Positions 54,303 to 64,000 are shown, numbered from the stretch's first letter. The stretch: 64,000 nucleotides of DNA from Pseudomonas sp. NC02 (GCF_002874965.1 NZ_CP025624.1:6076001-6140000); one strand, 5' to 3'. The notes: a model not told the origin generated them from the sequence alone. Numbers and translations are program-made.

Positions 54303-56201
54303 ATGCCCACGACGTTTCAAGAGATTCCCCGCAAGCGCCCGGCCACGCCCCTGCTGGACCGTGCCAACACGCCAGCCGGCCTGCGCCGCCTGGGTGAAGC
54401 CGAGCTGGAAACCCTGGCCGATGAGTTGCGCCTGGAATTGCTCTACACGGTCGGCCAGACCGGTGGGCATTTCGGTGCCGGCCTGGGCGTCATCGAGCTG
54501 ACCATTGCGCTGCATTACGTATTCGACACTCCGGACGACCGGCTGGTGTGGGACGTGGGTCATCAGGCCTATCCGCACAAGATTCTCACCGGACGCCGCG
54601 AGCGCATGGCCACACTGCGCCAGAAGGATGGCATCGCCGCCTTCCCGCGCCGCTCCGAGAGCGAGTACGACACCTTTGGCGTCGGCCACTCCAGCACCTC
54701 TATCAGTGCAGCGTTGGGCATGGCGATTGCCGCCCGCCTGCAAAACAGCGATCGCAAGGCGATTGCGGTGATCGGTGATGGCGCGTTGACCGCCGGCATG
54801 GCCTTCGAGGCGCTGAACCACGCACCGGAAGTGGACGCCAACATGCTGGTGATCCTCAACGACAACGACATGTCGATCTCGCGCAATGTCGGTGGCCTGT
54901 CGAATTACCTGGCAAAAATCCTCTCCAGCCGCACTTATGCAAGCATGCGTGAAGGCAGCAAGAAGGTGCTCTCGCGTCTGCCCGGCGCGTGGGAAATTGC
55001 CCGTCGTACCGAAGAATATGCCAAGGGGATGCTGGTTCCCGGCACCCTGTTCGAAGAGCTGGGCTGGAACTACATCGGCCCGATCGACGGCCATGACCTG
55101 CCAACCCTGATCGCCACCCTGCGCAACATGCGTGACCTTAAAGGCCCGCAGTTCCTGCATATCGTGACCAAGAAAGGCAAAGGCTTCGCCCCGGCGGAAG
55201 TCGACCCGATTGGTTACCACGCGATCACCAAGCTGGAACCGCTGAACGCCCCGGCCGCCGCGCCGAAGAAGCCCAGCGGGCCAAAGTATTCCGGTGTGTT
55301 CGGCGAATGGCTGTGTGACATGGCCGCCGCCGACCCGCGCCTGGTGGGCATCACCCCGGCGATGAAGGAAGGTTCCGACCTGGTGGCGTTCAGCGAGCGT
55401 TTCCCGCTGCGCTATTTCGACGTGGCCATCGCCGAGCAACACGCGGTGACCTTCGCCGCGGGCATGGCCTGTGAAGGCGCCAAGCCGGTGGTAGCAATCT
55501 ACTCTACGTTCCTGCAACGCGGTTATGACCAGTTGATTCATGACGTCGCGGTGCAGAACCTCGACGTACTGTTCGCCATCGACCGTGCGGGCCTGGTGGG
55601 CGAAGACGGCCCGACCCATGCCGGCAGCTTCGACCTCTCGTACCTGCGCTGCATCCCCGGCATACTGGTGATGACCCCGAGCGACGAGAACGAATTGCGC
55701 AAGATGCTCAGCACCGGCCACCTGTACAACGGCCCGGCGGCTGTGCGCTATCCGCGGGGGAATGGTCCGAATGCGGTGATCGAAAAGGACCTTGAGCCTA
55801 TCGAAATCGGCAAGGGTATCGTCCGCCGCCAGGGCAGCGGCGTTGCCTTGCTGGTGTTCGGCGTGCAATTGGCTGAAGCCTTGAAAGTGGCCGAGAAGAT
55901 CGACGCCACGGTGGTAGACATGCGTTTCGTCAAGCCACTGGACGAGGCCTTGGTGCGCGAGATCGCCGGCAGCCATGAGCTGCTGGTGACCCTCGAAGAA
56001 AACGCCATCATGGGCGGCGCCGGTGCGGCAGTCAGTGAGTTCCTGGCGCGGGAGAATATCCTCAAGTCGGTGCTGCACCTGGGCCTGCCGGATGTGTATG
56101 TCGAGCATGCCAAGCCGGCGCAGATGCTGGCTGAGTGCGGGCTGGATGAATCCGGGATTGAAGCTTCGGTTCGTCAGCGCATGGCCCTGCTGGGCCTGTA
56201 G
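54303..56201 (+). CDS. dxs: 1-deoxy-D-xylulose-5-phosphate synthase
   Basis: A 632-residue thiamine-diphosphate enzyme for the first step of the MEP pathway. The TPP motif is [16 protein letters not shown]...LNDNDMSIS, and the second active-site block is [15 protein letters not shown]. The start [13 protein letters not shown] is normal for Pseudomonas. The 110-base gap after ispA holds the ribosome site and perhaps a promoter. Confidence 0.97.
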   Translation: MPTTFQEIPRKRPATPLLDRANTPAGLRRLGEAELETLADELRLELLYTVGQTGGHFGAGLGVIELTIALHYVFDTPDDRLVWDVGHQAYPHKILTGRRERMATLRQKDGIAAFPRRSESEYDTFGVGHSSTSISAALGMAIAARLQNSDRKAIAVIGDGALTAGMAFEALNHAPEVDANMLVILNDNDMSISRNVGGLSNYLAKILSSRTYASMREGSKKVLSRLPGAWEIARRTEEYAKGMLVPGTLFEELGWNYIGPIDGHDLPTLIATLRNMRDLKGPQFLHIVTKKGKGFAPAEVDPIGYHAITKLEPLNAPAAAPKKPSGPKYSGVFGEWLCDMAAADPRLVGITPAMKEGSDLVAFSERFPLRYFDVAIAEQHAVTFAAGMACEGAKPVVAIYSTFLQRGYDQLIHDVAVQNLDVLFAIDRAGLVGEDGPTHAGSFDLSYLRCIPGILVMTPSDENELRKMLSTGHLYNGPAAVRYPRGNGPNAVIEKDLEPIEIGKGIVRRQGSGVALLVFGVQLAEALKVAEKIDATVVDMRFVKPLDEALVREIAGSHELLVTLEENAIMGGAGAAVSEFLARENILKSVLHLGLPDVYVEHAKPAQMLAECGLDESGIEASVRQRMALLGL

Positions 56202-56213
56202 AAACGCGATTAA

Positions 56214-56309
56214 AAATGTGGGAGCGGGCTTGCTCGCGAAGGCGCTGAGTCAGTCGACAGATGCATTGACTGACACTGCGCCTTCGCGAGCAAGCCCGCT
56301 CCCACATTT
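56214..56309. repeat. REP pair
   Basis: AAATGTGGGAGCGGGCTTGC and its inverted partner flank a spacer with further pairing (GTCAGTC/GACTGAC). The pair occupies most of the 142 bases between dxs and btuB. Confidence 0.9.
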
Positions 56310-56343
56310 GTTTTATGCCAACTTCAAATGCTACGGACAGCCC

Positions 56344-58239
56344 ATGAACCGCCTTCGCCTCGCCCTGCCCCTTCTGTTACTGCCCGCCACCGACCTGCTC
56401 GCCGACAGTTTCGAACGCGACCAAGCCCTCAAGCTGCCCGACGTGGTGATCAGCGCCAACCGCCAGGTCCAGGCGCGCAACGACAGCAGCGCCGCCAACA
56501 CCGTCTTCACCCGCGACGACATCGACCGCCTGCAACCCACCAGCGTGACCGACTTGCTCAGCCGCGTGCCCGGGGTGCAGGTTTCACAGGCCGGTGGCCG
56601 TGGCAGTCTGGCAAGCGTCTACATTCGTGGCACCAAGTCGGCCCAGAGCCTGGTGCTGGTCGACGGCCAGCGCATCGGCAACTCGACTTCCGGCGACAGC
56701 AACCTGCAGCACCTGAACATCCAGCAGATCGAACGCGTGGAAGTCCTGCGTGGTTCGCGCTCGGTGATCTACGGCAGCGATGCGATTGGCGGGGTGATCC
56801 AGATTTTCACCCGGCGTGGTAACGAGTCCGGCCTGCAACCCCGCCTGCATGTGGGATTTGGCAGCAACCAGACGTGGGAACGCAGCCTGGGCTTGTCCGG
56901 CGGCGATGCGCAAACCCGCTTCAACCTCGGCGCCAGCCTGGATGACACGGCCGGAATCAATCGCACGTACGACTCCTATCCCAGCGACCGTGACCATGAC
57001 GCCTATCGCAACCAGGCCATCAGTTTCAGCCTGAGCCATGCCTTCAACGATGACCTCGAAGCGGGTGTGAACGTGCTGGATAACCGCGGCAAAAGCGAAT
57101 TCGACAACCCGTTCGGTCGCTTCGATTCGACCACCTTCCAAAGCTTCCAGCAAAAGCCCTACACCCACTTCACCGTGAGCAGTGTCAGCACCTATGTTGA
57201 CGCGCGTATCAATGACACGTGGAAGTCCCGGCTGGAAGCGGGCCACAGCGAAAACCGCGAAGAAACCCGGGACAAGCTCAGCACCGAACGCAGCGTGTTC
57301 AACACTTACCGCAACTCACTGAACTGGCAGAACGACCTGACCCTCAATGAGCAGAACAGCCTGATCCTGGGCGGCGACTGGTACGAGGACCAGGTCAACA
57401 GCAGCACAGCGTTCGCCGAAGACAGTCGCTGGAATCGAGCGGCGTTTATCCAGCACCGTTTTCAAGCCCAGTCCTTTTCCACCGAACTGGGCCTGCGTCG
57501 CGACGATAACCAGCAGTTCGGCGGCCACAACAGTTGGAGCGGCACCTTCACCCTGCCGCTGAACCCGGACAATGATCTGTTGCTGAGCTACAGCGAAGGC
57601 TTCCGCGCGCCTACGTTCAACGACCTCTACTACCCGGACGAATTCGGCTTCAAAAACAGTAACCCGAACCTCAAGCCCGAGACATCGAAAAGCTACGAAG
57701 TGCAATGGCGCAGCCAGCTCAGCGACAGCAGCCGACTGGAAGCCTCGCTGTACCGCACCGATATTCAGGATGCGATCGTGTTTGCCAGCAACGGCCCGCA
57801 AAACGTCAGCGCCGCACGCATCAACGGCTTCGAGGCGGCGCTCAAGCAAGAACTGTTCGGCTGGCAAAGCAGCCTCGCCGTTGCATTGATCGACCCACGC
57901 GACCGCGACACCGGGCGCACACTGGCGCGTCGAGCCCGGCGCACCCTGAGCCTGGACCTGGATCGCCAATTCGACCGGTTCGGCGTCGGCGCCAGCTGGC
58001 AAGCGGTGAGCAGCAGCTACGACGATGCGGCGAACCAGCAACGCCTGGGCGGGTATGGCTTGCTGGGGCTACGGGGCAGTTGGGCGGTGAACCATGAAGT
58101 CACGCTGGAAATGAAGCTCGATAACCTGCTGAACAAGGACTACAGCCGGGCGCTGTATCAGTATCAAGGCCAGCAATATGGCTATCGGGAAGAAGGCCGG
58201 GCACTGATGTTCGGGGTGACCTGGACGCCGGAACTCTAA
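56344..58239 (+). CDS. btuB: TonB-dependent vitamin B12 receptor
   Basis: A 631-residue outer-membrane receptor with a signal peptide (LALPLLLLPATDLLADS), a TonB-box-like DVVISANR, a plug domain (SVTDLLSRVPGVQVSQAGGRG, VEVLRGSRSVIYGSDAIGG) and a 22-strand barrel ending in the aromatic ALMFGVTWTPEL. The neighbouring btuF-like gene supports cobalamin as substrate. The upstream gap is filled by REP sequence and leaves no room for a cobalamin riboswitch. Confidence 0.9.
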   Translation: MNRLRLALPLLLLPATDLLADSFERDQALKLPDVVISANRQVQARNDSSAANTVFTRDDIDRLQPTSVTDLLSRVPGVQVSQAGGRGSLASVYIRGTKSAQSLVLVDGQRIGNSTSGDSNLQHLNIQQIERVEVLRGSRSVIYGSDAIGGVIQIFTRRGNESGLQPRLHVGFGSNQTWERSLGLSGGDAQTRFNLGASLDDTAGINRTYDSYPSDRDHDAYRNQAISFSLSHAFNDDLEAGVNVLDNRGKSEFDNPFGRFDSTTFQSFQQKPYTHFTVSSVSTYVDARINDTWKSRLEAGHSENREETRDKLSTERSVFNTYRNSLNWQNDLTLNEQNSLILGGDWYEDQVNSSTAFAEDSRWNRAAFIQHRFQAQSFSTELGLRRDDNQQFGGHNSWSGTFTLPLNPDNDLLLSYSEGFRAPTFNDLYYPDEFGFKNSNPNLKPETSKSYEVQWRSQLSDSSRLEASLYRTDIQDAIVFASNGPQNVSAARINGFEAALKQELFGWQSSLAVALIDPRDRDTGRTLARRARRTLSLDLDRQFDRFGVGASWQAVSSSYDDAANQQRLGGYGLLGLRGSWAVNHEVTLEMKLDNLLNKDYSRALYQYQGQQYGYREEGRALMFGVTWTPEL

Positions 58240-58255
58240 GTCGTCTGCACCGGCC

Positions 58256-58344
58256 TCATCGCGGGCAAGCCCGGCTCCCACAGGGGACCGTGCTTATCCA
58301 GACGACTCGGTCAAATGTGGGAGCTGGCGTGCCTGCGATAGCGG
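58256..58344. repeat. Degenerate REP pair
   Basis: CGCGGGCAAGCCCGGCTCCCAC faces GTGGGAGCTGGCGTGCCTGCGATAGCGG. The arms pair imperfectly, in part with the GGAGCCCGGCTTGCC class seen at 14229. It lies between convergent btuB and btuF. Confidence 0.7.
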
Positions 58345-58346
58345 TC

Positions 58347-59144
58347 TCACAGCCCCGGAGCAAGAACCTGACACAACCGCGCCACCGCCTGCAGCATCTG
58401 CCCGCTGGGCCGTTCCAGGCCCTTGTCAGGCACCACCAGCAAACGCCCGCCAGCCACCGCCGCCACCTGGGGCCAGGCTTTCCAGGCATCCAGCTGCGCT
58501 TGATCGCCCGCCAGAATCACCTCGGGATTACGCTGCAACACCGACTCAATGCTGACCTGCGGTGCCGGTAATTTCAGGTCATCGAACACATTGCGCGCGC
58601 CGCACACACTCAGCGCATCGCTGATGATCTGCCCGCCACCCACGGTGTACAGCGGCTGGTTCCACACCTGATAAAACACCCGCAACGGCTCGGCCCGGTG
58701 ATAGCGTGAGCGCAACTCGGCCAAGCGCTGACGCAACTGCGCTGCCAATTGCCGGCCGGCGTCATCCCGCCCGAGTTGCCGGGCAATGGTTTCGACCTGT
58801 GAGGTGAGTTGTTCGAGGCTGTGGGGTTCGGCGACAAATACCGGGATGTTCAGGCGTTGCAGCTGTTCACGCTGGCCCGGGCCGACGCTGCCGGGCCAAA
58901 GCAGGATCAGGTCGGGCTTGAGGCTGAGCAGCCGCTCCATGTCCAACTGCCCGTAGTTGCCCACAGACGGCACGTTCGCCAACGCCTGTGGCCGCTCGCC
59001 GCCATCCAGCACGCCCACCAGCAAATCGGCGGCGCCCAGTTCAACGACGATTTCAGACAAGGAAGGCGCAAGGCTGACCACCCGCTCGACCGCCGCAGCC
59101 TGGGCCGCGACAACCAGCAGCCACACCGCCAGCCAGACGCGCAT
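58347..59144 (-). CDS. btuF: Cobalamin-binding periplasmic protein (BtuF-like)
   Basis: A 265-residue periplasmic binding protein with a signal peptide (VWLAVWLLVVAAQAAA) and the helical-backbone fold of class III binding proteins. Family blocks are RVVSLAPSLSEIVVELGA, VGNYGQLDMERLLSLKPDLIL and VSIESVLQRNPEVILAG. BtuC and BtuD are not seen in this window. The ATG at 59144 overlaps the upstream stop (TGATG). Confidence 0.88.
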   Translation of the reverse strand: MRVWLAVWLLVVAAQAAAVERVVSLAPSLSEIVVELGAADLLVGVLDGGERPQALANVPSVGNYGQLDMERLLSLKPDLILLWPGSVGPGQREQLQRLNIPVFVAEPHSLEQLTSQVETIARQLGRDDAGRQLAAQLRQRLAELRSRYHRAEPLRVFYQVWNQPLYTVGGGQIISDALSVCGARNVFDDLKLPAPQVSIESVLQRNPEVILAGDQAQLDAWKAWPQVAAVAGGRLLVVPDKGLERPSGQMLQAVARLCQVLAPGL

Positions 59145-59563
59145 CAACCCAACTGGCGCGGGATGCGGTAGAGGTAGAACAGCACCAGGGTCGACAGTGC
59201 CAACAGAAACAGCGGCACCGCTTCCAGCCCGACAAACACTGCCAGCGCGCCGACCCAGGCCGGCAGTGCAGCCACCAGCAACGCCACACGACGGCGGGCC
59301 GCGAGGGTGATCCAGGCAGCCGGCTCTTCAGGGGTATCGAGGGCTTTGCCGGTGGCGATCAGCGCGTGTTTATAGCCGTGAAAGTAACGCAGGCTGACAA
59401 ACATCGAGGCTACGCCGGCGATAAAAAACGGCATCGCCAGCACGGGCAGCAAGGGCTCGGCCTTGCCAAACACCAGGTTGATCACAAACAACGGCACCAA
59501 CGCCAACGCCAGGTATTGCCACCAGTTAAACGACAGTCGCCGCTTGACCTGGCCGCGCGTCAC
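59144..59563 (-). CDS. Hypothetical membrane protein
   Basis: A 139-residue protein with about four membrane helices in two pairs ([33 protein letters not shown], then two near the C-terminus) separated by a hydrophilic loop containing [12 protein letters not shown]. It overlaps ribA (4 bases) and btuF, so it is part of one transcript. No family recognised. Confidence 0.82.
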   Translation of the reverse strand: MTRGQVKRRLSFNWWQYLALALVPLFVINLVFGKAEPLLPVLAMPFFIAGVASMFVSLRYFHGYKHALIATGKALDTPEEPAAWITLAARRRVALLVAALPAWVGALAVFVGLEAVPLFLLALSTLVLFYLYRIPRQLG

Positions 59564-60177
59564 GCCCGGTCGGCCTCGCCCTGGTGCTCGTTGCCCATCA
59601 TGTGGTCGAGCTTGCTGGCCTTGGTGGCCAGGTAGAGCTTGTTGTGCGGGTTGTGGCCGGTGTGCAGCGGCACGCGCTCGGCGACGGTGATGCCCATGTC
59701 GGTCAAGGCTTTGACCTTGCGCGGGTTGTTGGTCATCAGGCGCAGGGATTTGACGCCCAGGTGCTGGAGCATCGGCAGGCAGATCCCATAGTCGCGCTGG
59801 TCAGCGGCAAAACCGAGGCGCTCGTTGGCTTCCACAGTGTCGGCGCCGCCATCTTGCAACTCATAGGCGCGGATCTTGTTCAGCAGGCCAATGCCACGGC
59901 CTTCCTGACGCAGGTACAGCAACACGCCACGGCCTTCGCGGGCGATGGCCTGCAGGGCGGCTTCCAGTTGTGAGCCGCAGTCACAGCGCTGGCTGAATAG
60001 CGCATCGCCGGTCAGGCACTCGGAGTGCACGCGACCGAGGACCGGGGCACCGTCCGCCACGTCACCGAGGCTGAGAACAACGTGTTCGCGCCCGGTGGCT
60101 TCTTCAAGAAAGCCATTCATGGTGAACGTGGCAAAAGGGGTTGGCAGCTTGGAAGCGGCGACGAAAACGACGGGCAC
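59560..60177 (-). CDS. ribA: GTP cyclohydrolase II
   Basis: A 205-residue enzyme that opens GTP at the start of riboflavin synthesis. The zinc cysteines lie in [18 protein letters not shown], and [18 protein letters not shown] is the substrate block. Translation begins at GTG with GGAG at good spacing. It is a second, intact copy of this activity beside RibBA, whose own cyclohydrolase part is degenerate. Confidence 0.95.
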   Translation of the reverse strand: MPVVFVAASKLPTPFATFTMNGFLEEATGREHVVLSLGDVADGAPVLGRVHSECLTGDALFSQRCDCGSQLEAALQAIAREGRGVLLYLRQEGRGIGLLNKIRAYELQDGGADTVEANERLGFAADQRDYGICLPMLQHLGVKSLRLMTNNPRKVKALTDMGITVAERVPLHTGHNPHNKLYLATKASKLDHMMGNEHQGEADRA

Positions 60178-60305
60178 CTTGTGCTCCTGATTTCAGATTT
60201 CACAGGGGAGGGATTGTAACAGTAGGTTCCTACAGACGCTTAAGCTGAATTATCGCTGATAAAGATCAATAGGTTCGATTGGCCTTCAGCTTGGTTCTAT
60301 GCCTT
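60178..60305 (-). other. Gap between thiL and ribA where pgpA would be expected
   Basis: 128 bases of AT-richer sequence with no coding potential, containing GCGATAATTCAGC and nearby tracts that could form a promoter for ribA on the minus strand. Many pseudomonads carry pgpA at this position. Confidence 0.5.
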
Positions 60306-61259
60306 TCAGAAATGTTGATAGCCACGAATGGCCGGCGTGACGTCCTGGCCAGACGCATCCAGCAGGGTAACGCCCTGCCCCGCCTCGACCCGGCCGATTA
60401 CATGGACCGGCACACCGGCGGCCAACAGCGGCGCCAGTTCGGCGGGCGGCAAGGTGAACGCCAGTACGTAGTCGTCCCCCCCGCTCAACGCGGCCACCCG
60501 GGCATCCGCTTCACCGACGAACGCCAGCAAGGCGGCGGACAATGGCAGTTTTTGCTGCTCGATCAACAAGCTGACAGCCGACGCCTTGGCGATATGCCCG
60601 CAATCAGCCAAAAGGCCGTCGGAAATATCCATGGCAGACGTGGCCTTGCCCCGCAACGCCAAGCCCAGCGCCAACTGCGGTTGCGGCGACCAGTAATGGG
60701 CCAGCAGCGGCTCGGCGATAGCCGCCTCCGCCGTGCGCTGCCCCAGGACCAGCGGCAAGGCGCCCGCTGCGTTACCCAGCTCACCGCCCACACACAGCAA
60801 GTCGCCGGGACGCGCGCCGCTGCGGGTCAAGGCCTGGCCCGCCGGCACCCGGCCAAACACGGTCATGGTCAGGCTCAGCGGCCCACGGGTGGTGTCGCCA
60901 CCTACCAGAACCACGCCACAAACCTGCGCCATGGCGTTCAAGCCCTGGGCATAGCGTTGCAGCCAATCGGCATCAACCGTCGGGGTAGTCAGGGCAAGGG
61001 TAAACGCGAGGGGATTGGCGCCCATGGCCGCCAGGTCGCTGACTGCCACGGCCAGCGAGCGCTGGCCGAGCAGAAACGGATCGCAGGGGTCGGCAAAATG
61101 GACGCCGGCCACCAGGGTATCGGTAGAAATCGCCAGCTGTTCCCCGGGAGGAACAGCCAGCAAGGCGCAGTCGTCGCCAATCCCCAGTGCAATGCCTTCG
61201 CCGCCCTGCGCACAGGGCGCGGCGGCGAAGTAGTTGCGGATCAGCTCAAACTCGCCCAT
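60306..61259 (-). CDS. thiL: Thiamine-monophosphate kinase
   Basis: A 317-residue ATP-dependent kinase of the PurM fold that makes thiamine diphosphate. Metal/ATP motifs include IGDDCALL near the start, STDTLVAGVHF, AVSDLAAMGA and GDTTRGPLSL. It is the usual neighbour of nusB. Confidence 0.95.
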   Translation of the reverse strand: MGEFELIRNYFAAAPCAQGGEGIALGIGDDCALLAVPPGEQLAISTDTLVAGVHFADPCDPFLLGQRSLAVAVSDLAAMGANPLAFTLALTTPTVDADWLQRYAQGLNAMAQVCGVVLVGGDTTRGPLSLTMTVFGRVPAGQALTRSGARPGDLLCVGGELGNAAGALPLVLGQRTAEAAIAEPLLAHYWSPQPQLALGLALRGKATSAMDISDGLLADCGHIAKASAVSLLIEQQKLPLSAALLAFVGEADARVAALSGGDDYVLAFTLPPAELAPLLAAGVPVHVIGRVEAGQGVTLLDASGQDVTPAIRGYQHF

Positions 61260-61277
61260 TGCGTCAGCAAGCGCCAG

Positions 61278-61778
61278 TTAGCGCTTGTACGCCTTCACTT
61301 CGGCTTCACGCAGGCGCGGGGCCAGCTTGTCGAGCACGCCGTTGACGAACTTGTGACCGTCGGTGGAACCGTAGACTTTCGCCAGTTCGATCCCTTCGTT
61401 GATCACAACGCGGTAAGGCACGTCGACGCGCTTGAGCAGTTCCCAGGTGGACAGGCGCAGTACGGCCAGTTCAACCGGGTCCAGCTCTTCGATCGCCAGG
61501 TCCAGGCACGGCGTCAGTGCAGCGTCGATCTCCGCCAGGTTGGCCGGAACACCGTGCAGGATGTCGTGGAAGTAGCTGGCATCGGCCGCGCTGAAATCGT
61601 TGTCGACGCGAAACTGCGCCTCGATTTCGTTCAGCGAGGTTTTCGCCATGTGGCGCTGGTACAAAGCCTGGGTCGCGAGCTGGCGGGCCGAACGACGCTT
61701 TTCGCTTTTCGATGGCTTGCCGGCGTCTGCCGGGCGCGGGTCCTGGGGGTTGAACTGATCGCTGTCGTCGCTAATCAC
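61278..61778 (-). CDS. nusB: Transcription antitermination factor NusB
   Basis: A 166-residue all-helical protein that binds boxA RNA with NusE. Conserved are [34 protein letters not shown] and [20 protein letters not shown]. The N-terminus has a short charged extension. The start overlaps the ribH stop by 4 bases. Confidence 0.96.
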   Translation of the reverse strand: MISDDSDQFNPQDPRPADAGKPSKSEKRRSARQLATQALYQRHMAKTSLNEIEAQFRVDNDFSAADASYFHDILHGVPANLAEIDAALTPCLDLAIEELDPVELAVLRLSTWELLKRVDVPYRVVINEGIELAKVYGSTDGHKFVNGVLDKLAPRLREAEVKAYKR

Positions 61779-62251
61779 TTGGCCTCCAACTGCGCCAGCA
61801 GGCTGACCATTTCCAGGGCGGACAGGGCAGCTTCAGCACCTTTGTTGCCGGCCTTGGTGCCGGAACGCTCGATGGCTTGTTCGATGGAATCAACGGTCAG
61901 CACGCCAAAGGCGACCGGCACGCCGAACTCCATGGACACCTGGGCCAGGCCCTTGGTGCATTCGCCAGCCACGTATTCGAAGTGCGGAGTGCCGCCACGA
62001 ATGACCGCGCCCAGGGCGATGATCGCCGCGTATTCACCCTGCTGTGCAACTTTCTGCGCAACCAGTGGAATTTCGAAGGCGCCAGGAGCGCGGATGATAG
62101 TGATGTCGCTTTCGCTCACACCGTGGCGAACCAGGGCATCCACGGCACCGCTTACCAGGCTTTCAACCACGAAGCTGTTGAAGCGGCCAACCACCAGGGC
62201 ATAGCGGCCTTTGGGGGCGATGAAGGTACCTTCGATGGTCTTCAGGGTCAT
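61775..62251 (-). CDS. ribH: 6,7-dimethyl-8-ribityllumazine synthase
   Basis: A 158-residue enzyme that condenses the RibB and RibD products into lumazine. The phosphate and substrate sites are [19 protein letters not shown], with [13 protein letters not shown] upstream and [17 protein letters not shown] downstream. It lies between ribBA and nusB. Confidence 0.97.
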   Translation of the reverse strand: MTLKTIEGTFIAPKGRYALVVGRFNSFVVESLVSGAVDALVRHGVSESDITIIRAPGAFEIPLVAQKVAQQGEYAAIIALGAVIRGGTPHFEYVAGECTKGLAQVSMEFGVPVAFGVLTVDSIEQAIERSGTKAGNKGAEAALSALEMVSLLAQLEAK

Positions 62252-62341
62252 TCGACAAATCTCTTAAAGAGCCGGGACGCGCTTAGTGCGCGCCCCTCAG
62301 TGATATTTGAACCGCGAACAAGGGGCAAACAACGCCGGCCT

Positions 62342-63433
62342 TTATTCGGAGGGCACGTATTCTACTACTTCCAGGTCGAAACCGGATATGGCATTAAATT
62401 TCATTGGCGCACTCATCAGGCGCATTTTGCGCACGCCCAGGTCCCGCAGGATCTGCGAACCGGCCCCGACGATGCTGTAGGTGGTCGGTTTTTTCACCGG
62501 CGCGTGGTCGGCGGTTTCGCGGATATGCGCCAGCAGCACGTCGCCATCCAGCGGATGGCCCAGCAGCAATACAACACCGCTGCCGGCCTCGGACACCGCG
62601 GACATCGCGGCCCGCAGGCTCCAGCGCCCCGGCTGCTTGACCATCAGCAGGTCGCGCAGCGGGTCCATGTTGTGCACCCGCACCAGGGTCGGCTCTTCAG
62701 CGCAGATGGTGCCCAGGGTCAGGGCCATGTGCACGTCGCCTTCCACGGAATCGCGATAGGTCACCAGGTTGAACTGGCCCAGTTCGCTGTCCAGCGGCTG
62801 CTCGGCAATCCGCTGAACGGTACGTTCGTGGATCATCCGGTAGTGGATCAGGTCGGCAATGGTGCCGATCTTGATGTTGTGCAGCGCGGCAAATTCTTCC
62901 AGCTCGGCGCGACGGGACATGGTGCCGTCGTCGTTCATCACTTCGCAGATCACACCGCTCGGCTCGAAACCGGCCATGCGCGCCAGGTCGCAGGCCGCTT
63001 CGGTGTGGCCGGCGCGAGCCAGGGTGCCACCCGGCTGGGCCATCAGCGGGAAGATGTGGCCCGGGCTGACGATGTCTTCGGCCTTGGCGTCTTTCGCGGC
63101 AGCGGCTTGTACGGTGCGGGCGCGGTCAGCAGCGGAGATGCCAGTGGTGACACCGGTGGTGGCTTCGATGGACACGGTGAACTTGGTGCCAAACCCGGAA
63201 CCATTGCGCGGCGCCATCAACGGCAGCTTCAGCAGCTCGCAGCGCTCGCGGCTCATCGGCATGCAGATCAGGCCACGGGCGTGCTTGGCCATGAAGTTGA
63301 TGTGTTCCGGCTGGCAGCACTCGGCGGCCATGATCAGGTCGCCTTCGTTCTCGCGGTCTTCGTCATCCATGAGGATGACCATCTTGCCTTGGCGGATGTC
63401 TTCAACCAGTTCTTCGATGCTGTTGAGCGCCAC
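62342..63433 (-). CDS. ribBA: RibBA: DHBP synthase with degenerate GTP cyclohydrolase II domain
   Basis: A 363-residue protein. The N-terminal ~200 residues are an intact 3,4-dihydroxy-2-butanone 4-phosphate synthase (MDDEDRENEGDLIMAAE, TTGVTTGISAADRA). The C-terminal part aligns with GTP cyclohydrolase II but reads RVHNMDPLRDLLMVKQPG where zinc cysteines (CxxCxC) are expected, so that activity should be lost; the separate ribA gene supplies it. Translation starts at GTG (63433). Confidence 0.94.
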   Translation of the reverse strand: MALNSIEELVEDIRQGKMVILMDDEDRENEGDLIMAAECCQPEHINFMAKHARGLICMPMSRERCELLKLPLMAPRNGSGFGTKFTVSIEATTGVTTGISAADRARTVQAAAAKDAKAEDIVSPGHIFPLMAQPGGTLARAGHTEAACDLARMAGFEPSGVICEVMNDDGTMSRRAELEEFAALHNIKIGTIADLIHYRMIHERTVQRIAEQPLDSELGQFNLVTYRDSVEGDVHMALTLGTICAEEPTLVRVHNMDPLRDLLMVKQPGRWSLRAAMSAVSEAGSGVVLLLGHPLDGDVLLAHIRETADHAPVKKPTTYSIVGAGSQILRDLGVRKMRLMSAPMKFNAISGFDLEVVEYVPSE

Positions 63434-63449
63434 GCGGCACCCCCTTGGG

Positions 63450-64000
63450 TCAGGATTTAAGGTAGCCGTTAGCGGCTAAAAAACTTTCAGTGATGTTCCC
63501 GGCGGGCCCTTGAAGAGAGTCAGACTCTGCGGCCTTATCGCCCAACAACAGGCGCTCCAGGTAACGGGCAAGCAAGTCCACTTCCAGGTTCACCCGGCGA
63601 CCCGGCTGGTACGACGCCATGATGGTTTCGCTCAGGGTGTGGGGAATGATGGTCAGTTCAAATTCGGCGCCATTCACGGCGTTCACGGTCAGGCTGGTGC
63701 CGTCGACGGTGATCGAGCCTTTGTGGGCGATGTACTTGGCCAGCTCTTTCGGTGCGCGAATGCGAAATTCCACGGCACGCGCGTTTTCGCTGCGGGCAAC
63801 CACTTCGCCGACCCCGTCGACGTGGCCGCTGACCAGGTGCCCACCGAGGCGGGTGGTCGGCGTCAGGGCTTTTTCCAGGTTCACCGGGCTGCCGCTCTTG
63901 AGGTCGTTCATCGCGGTGCAGTCCAGGGTTTCCCGGCTGACATCGGCGGCAAAGCCGTTGCCAGGCAACTCGATGACGGTCAGGCACACACCGCTGACGG
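63450..64000 (-). CDS. ribE: Riboflavin synthase (5' partial)
   Basis: The frame runs off the right edge; the usual first ~45 residues are missing. Visible are GVCLTVIELPGNGFAADVSRETL, the duplicated-barrel linker TTRLGGHLVSGHVDGVG, and GSITVDGTSLTVN, with IIPHTLSETI. It dismutates lumazine to riboflavin. It is the first gene of this window's rib operon, 16 bases before ribBA. Confidence 0.95.
   Translation of the reverse strand, partial: VSGVCLTVIELPGNGFAADVSRETLDCTAMNDLKSGSPVNLEKALTPTTRLGGHLVSGHVDGVGEVVARSENARAVEFRIRAPKELAKYIAHKGSITVDGTSLTVNAVNGAEFELTIIPHTLSETIMASYQPGRRVNLEVDLLARYLERLLLGDKAAESDSLQGPAGNITESFLAANGYLKS

Noticed and set aside
54048..56108. 686-codon minus-strand open frame over ispA/dxs
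   Set aside because: Antisense of two confidently assigned enzymes.
56202..56343. Cobalamin riboswitch before btuB
   Set aside because: The gap is almost wholly a REP pair and no B12-box-like sequence was seen.
60279..62204. 641-codon plus-strand open frame over thiL/nusB/ribH
   Set aside because: Antisense of three core genes; the His/Gln/Arg-rich sequence matches no family.

Overview
The window looks like chromosomal DNA of a Pseudomonas species, most likely the P. fluorescens group. The evidence is a GC-rich composition, the gene orders lipA-lipB-ybeD-dacA-rlpA-mltB-rodA-mrdA-rlmH-rsfS-nadD-proA and xseB-ispA-dxs, the ethanolamine block eatR/exaC-eat-eutB-eutC, and repeated Pseudomonas-type REP palindromes carrying a GTGGGAGCGGGCTTGCTCGCGAA core. 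This identification comes from recognising proteins and gene order by eye; no database search was made.

Layout. Bases 1-24 kb are mostly housekeeping. They hold a partial lytic transglycosylase, an LD-carboxypeptidase, and a long minus-strand block for lipoate synthesis, cell elongation and peptidoglycan, NAD synthesis and proline synthesis. After these come a 3-methyladenine glycosylase, a DedA-PAP2 fusion, a CidA/LrgB pair, a MaoC protein, a MORN/C13-peptidase lipoprotein, ubiX and mpl. An orphan proline-rich protein (23.4-24.4 kb) lies in an AT-rich pocket. Bases 24.6-32.3 kb are an ethanolamine catabolism locus. A sigma-54 activator diverges from an aldehyde dehydrogenase gene that has a near-consensus -24/-12 promoter and two upstream dyads, followed by permease, EutB and EutC. 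Bases 32.4-35.2 kb hold a GNAT enzyme, DedA, an M90 peptidase and ppa.

Bases 35.3-53 kb are accessory. They begin with a phage-type S24 repressor and a small gene whose leader carries a 76-nt C4-like antisense RNA with two sets of complementary target sites. A quinone reductase/MerR pair follows. Next is the most interesting block: a six-gene operon (38279-44777) with an AAA+ ATPase, a helical protein, a ZorA-like MotA/ExbB-type protein with a repeated tail, a ZorB-like MotB/OmpA-type protein, a YaaW-family protein and a membrane/coiled-coil protein. A WYL-domain regulator of the type found next to defence systems lies just downstream. I read the block as a candidate ZorAB-type defence system that lacks the usual Zorya effectors. 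It is followed by an RHS polymorphic toxin with an immunity gene, a FecR-like remnant, and a Fic protein preceded by a palindromic operator array.

Bases 53-64 kb return to core genes: xseB-ispA-dxs, btuB, btuF, and a minus-strand riboflavin/thiamine block (ribE-ribBA-ribH-nusB-thiL-ribA). The pgpA gene usually found after thiL is absent here. No rRNA, tRNA, CRISPR array or complete insertion sequence was seen.
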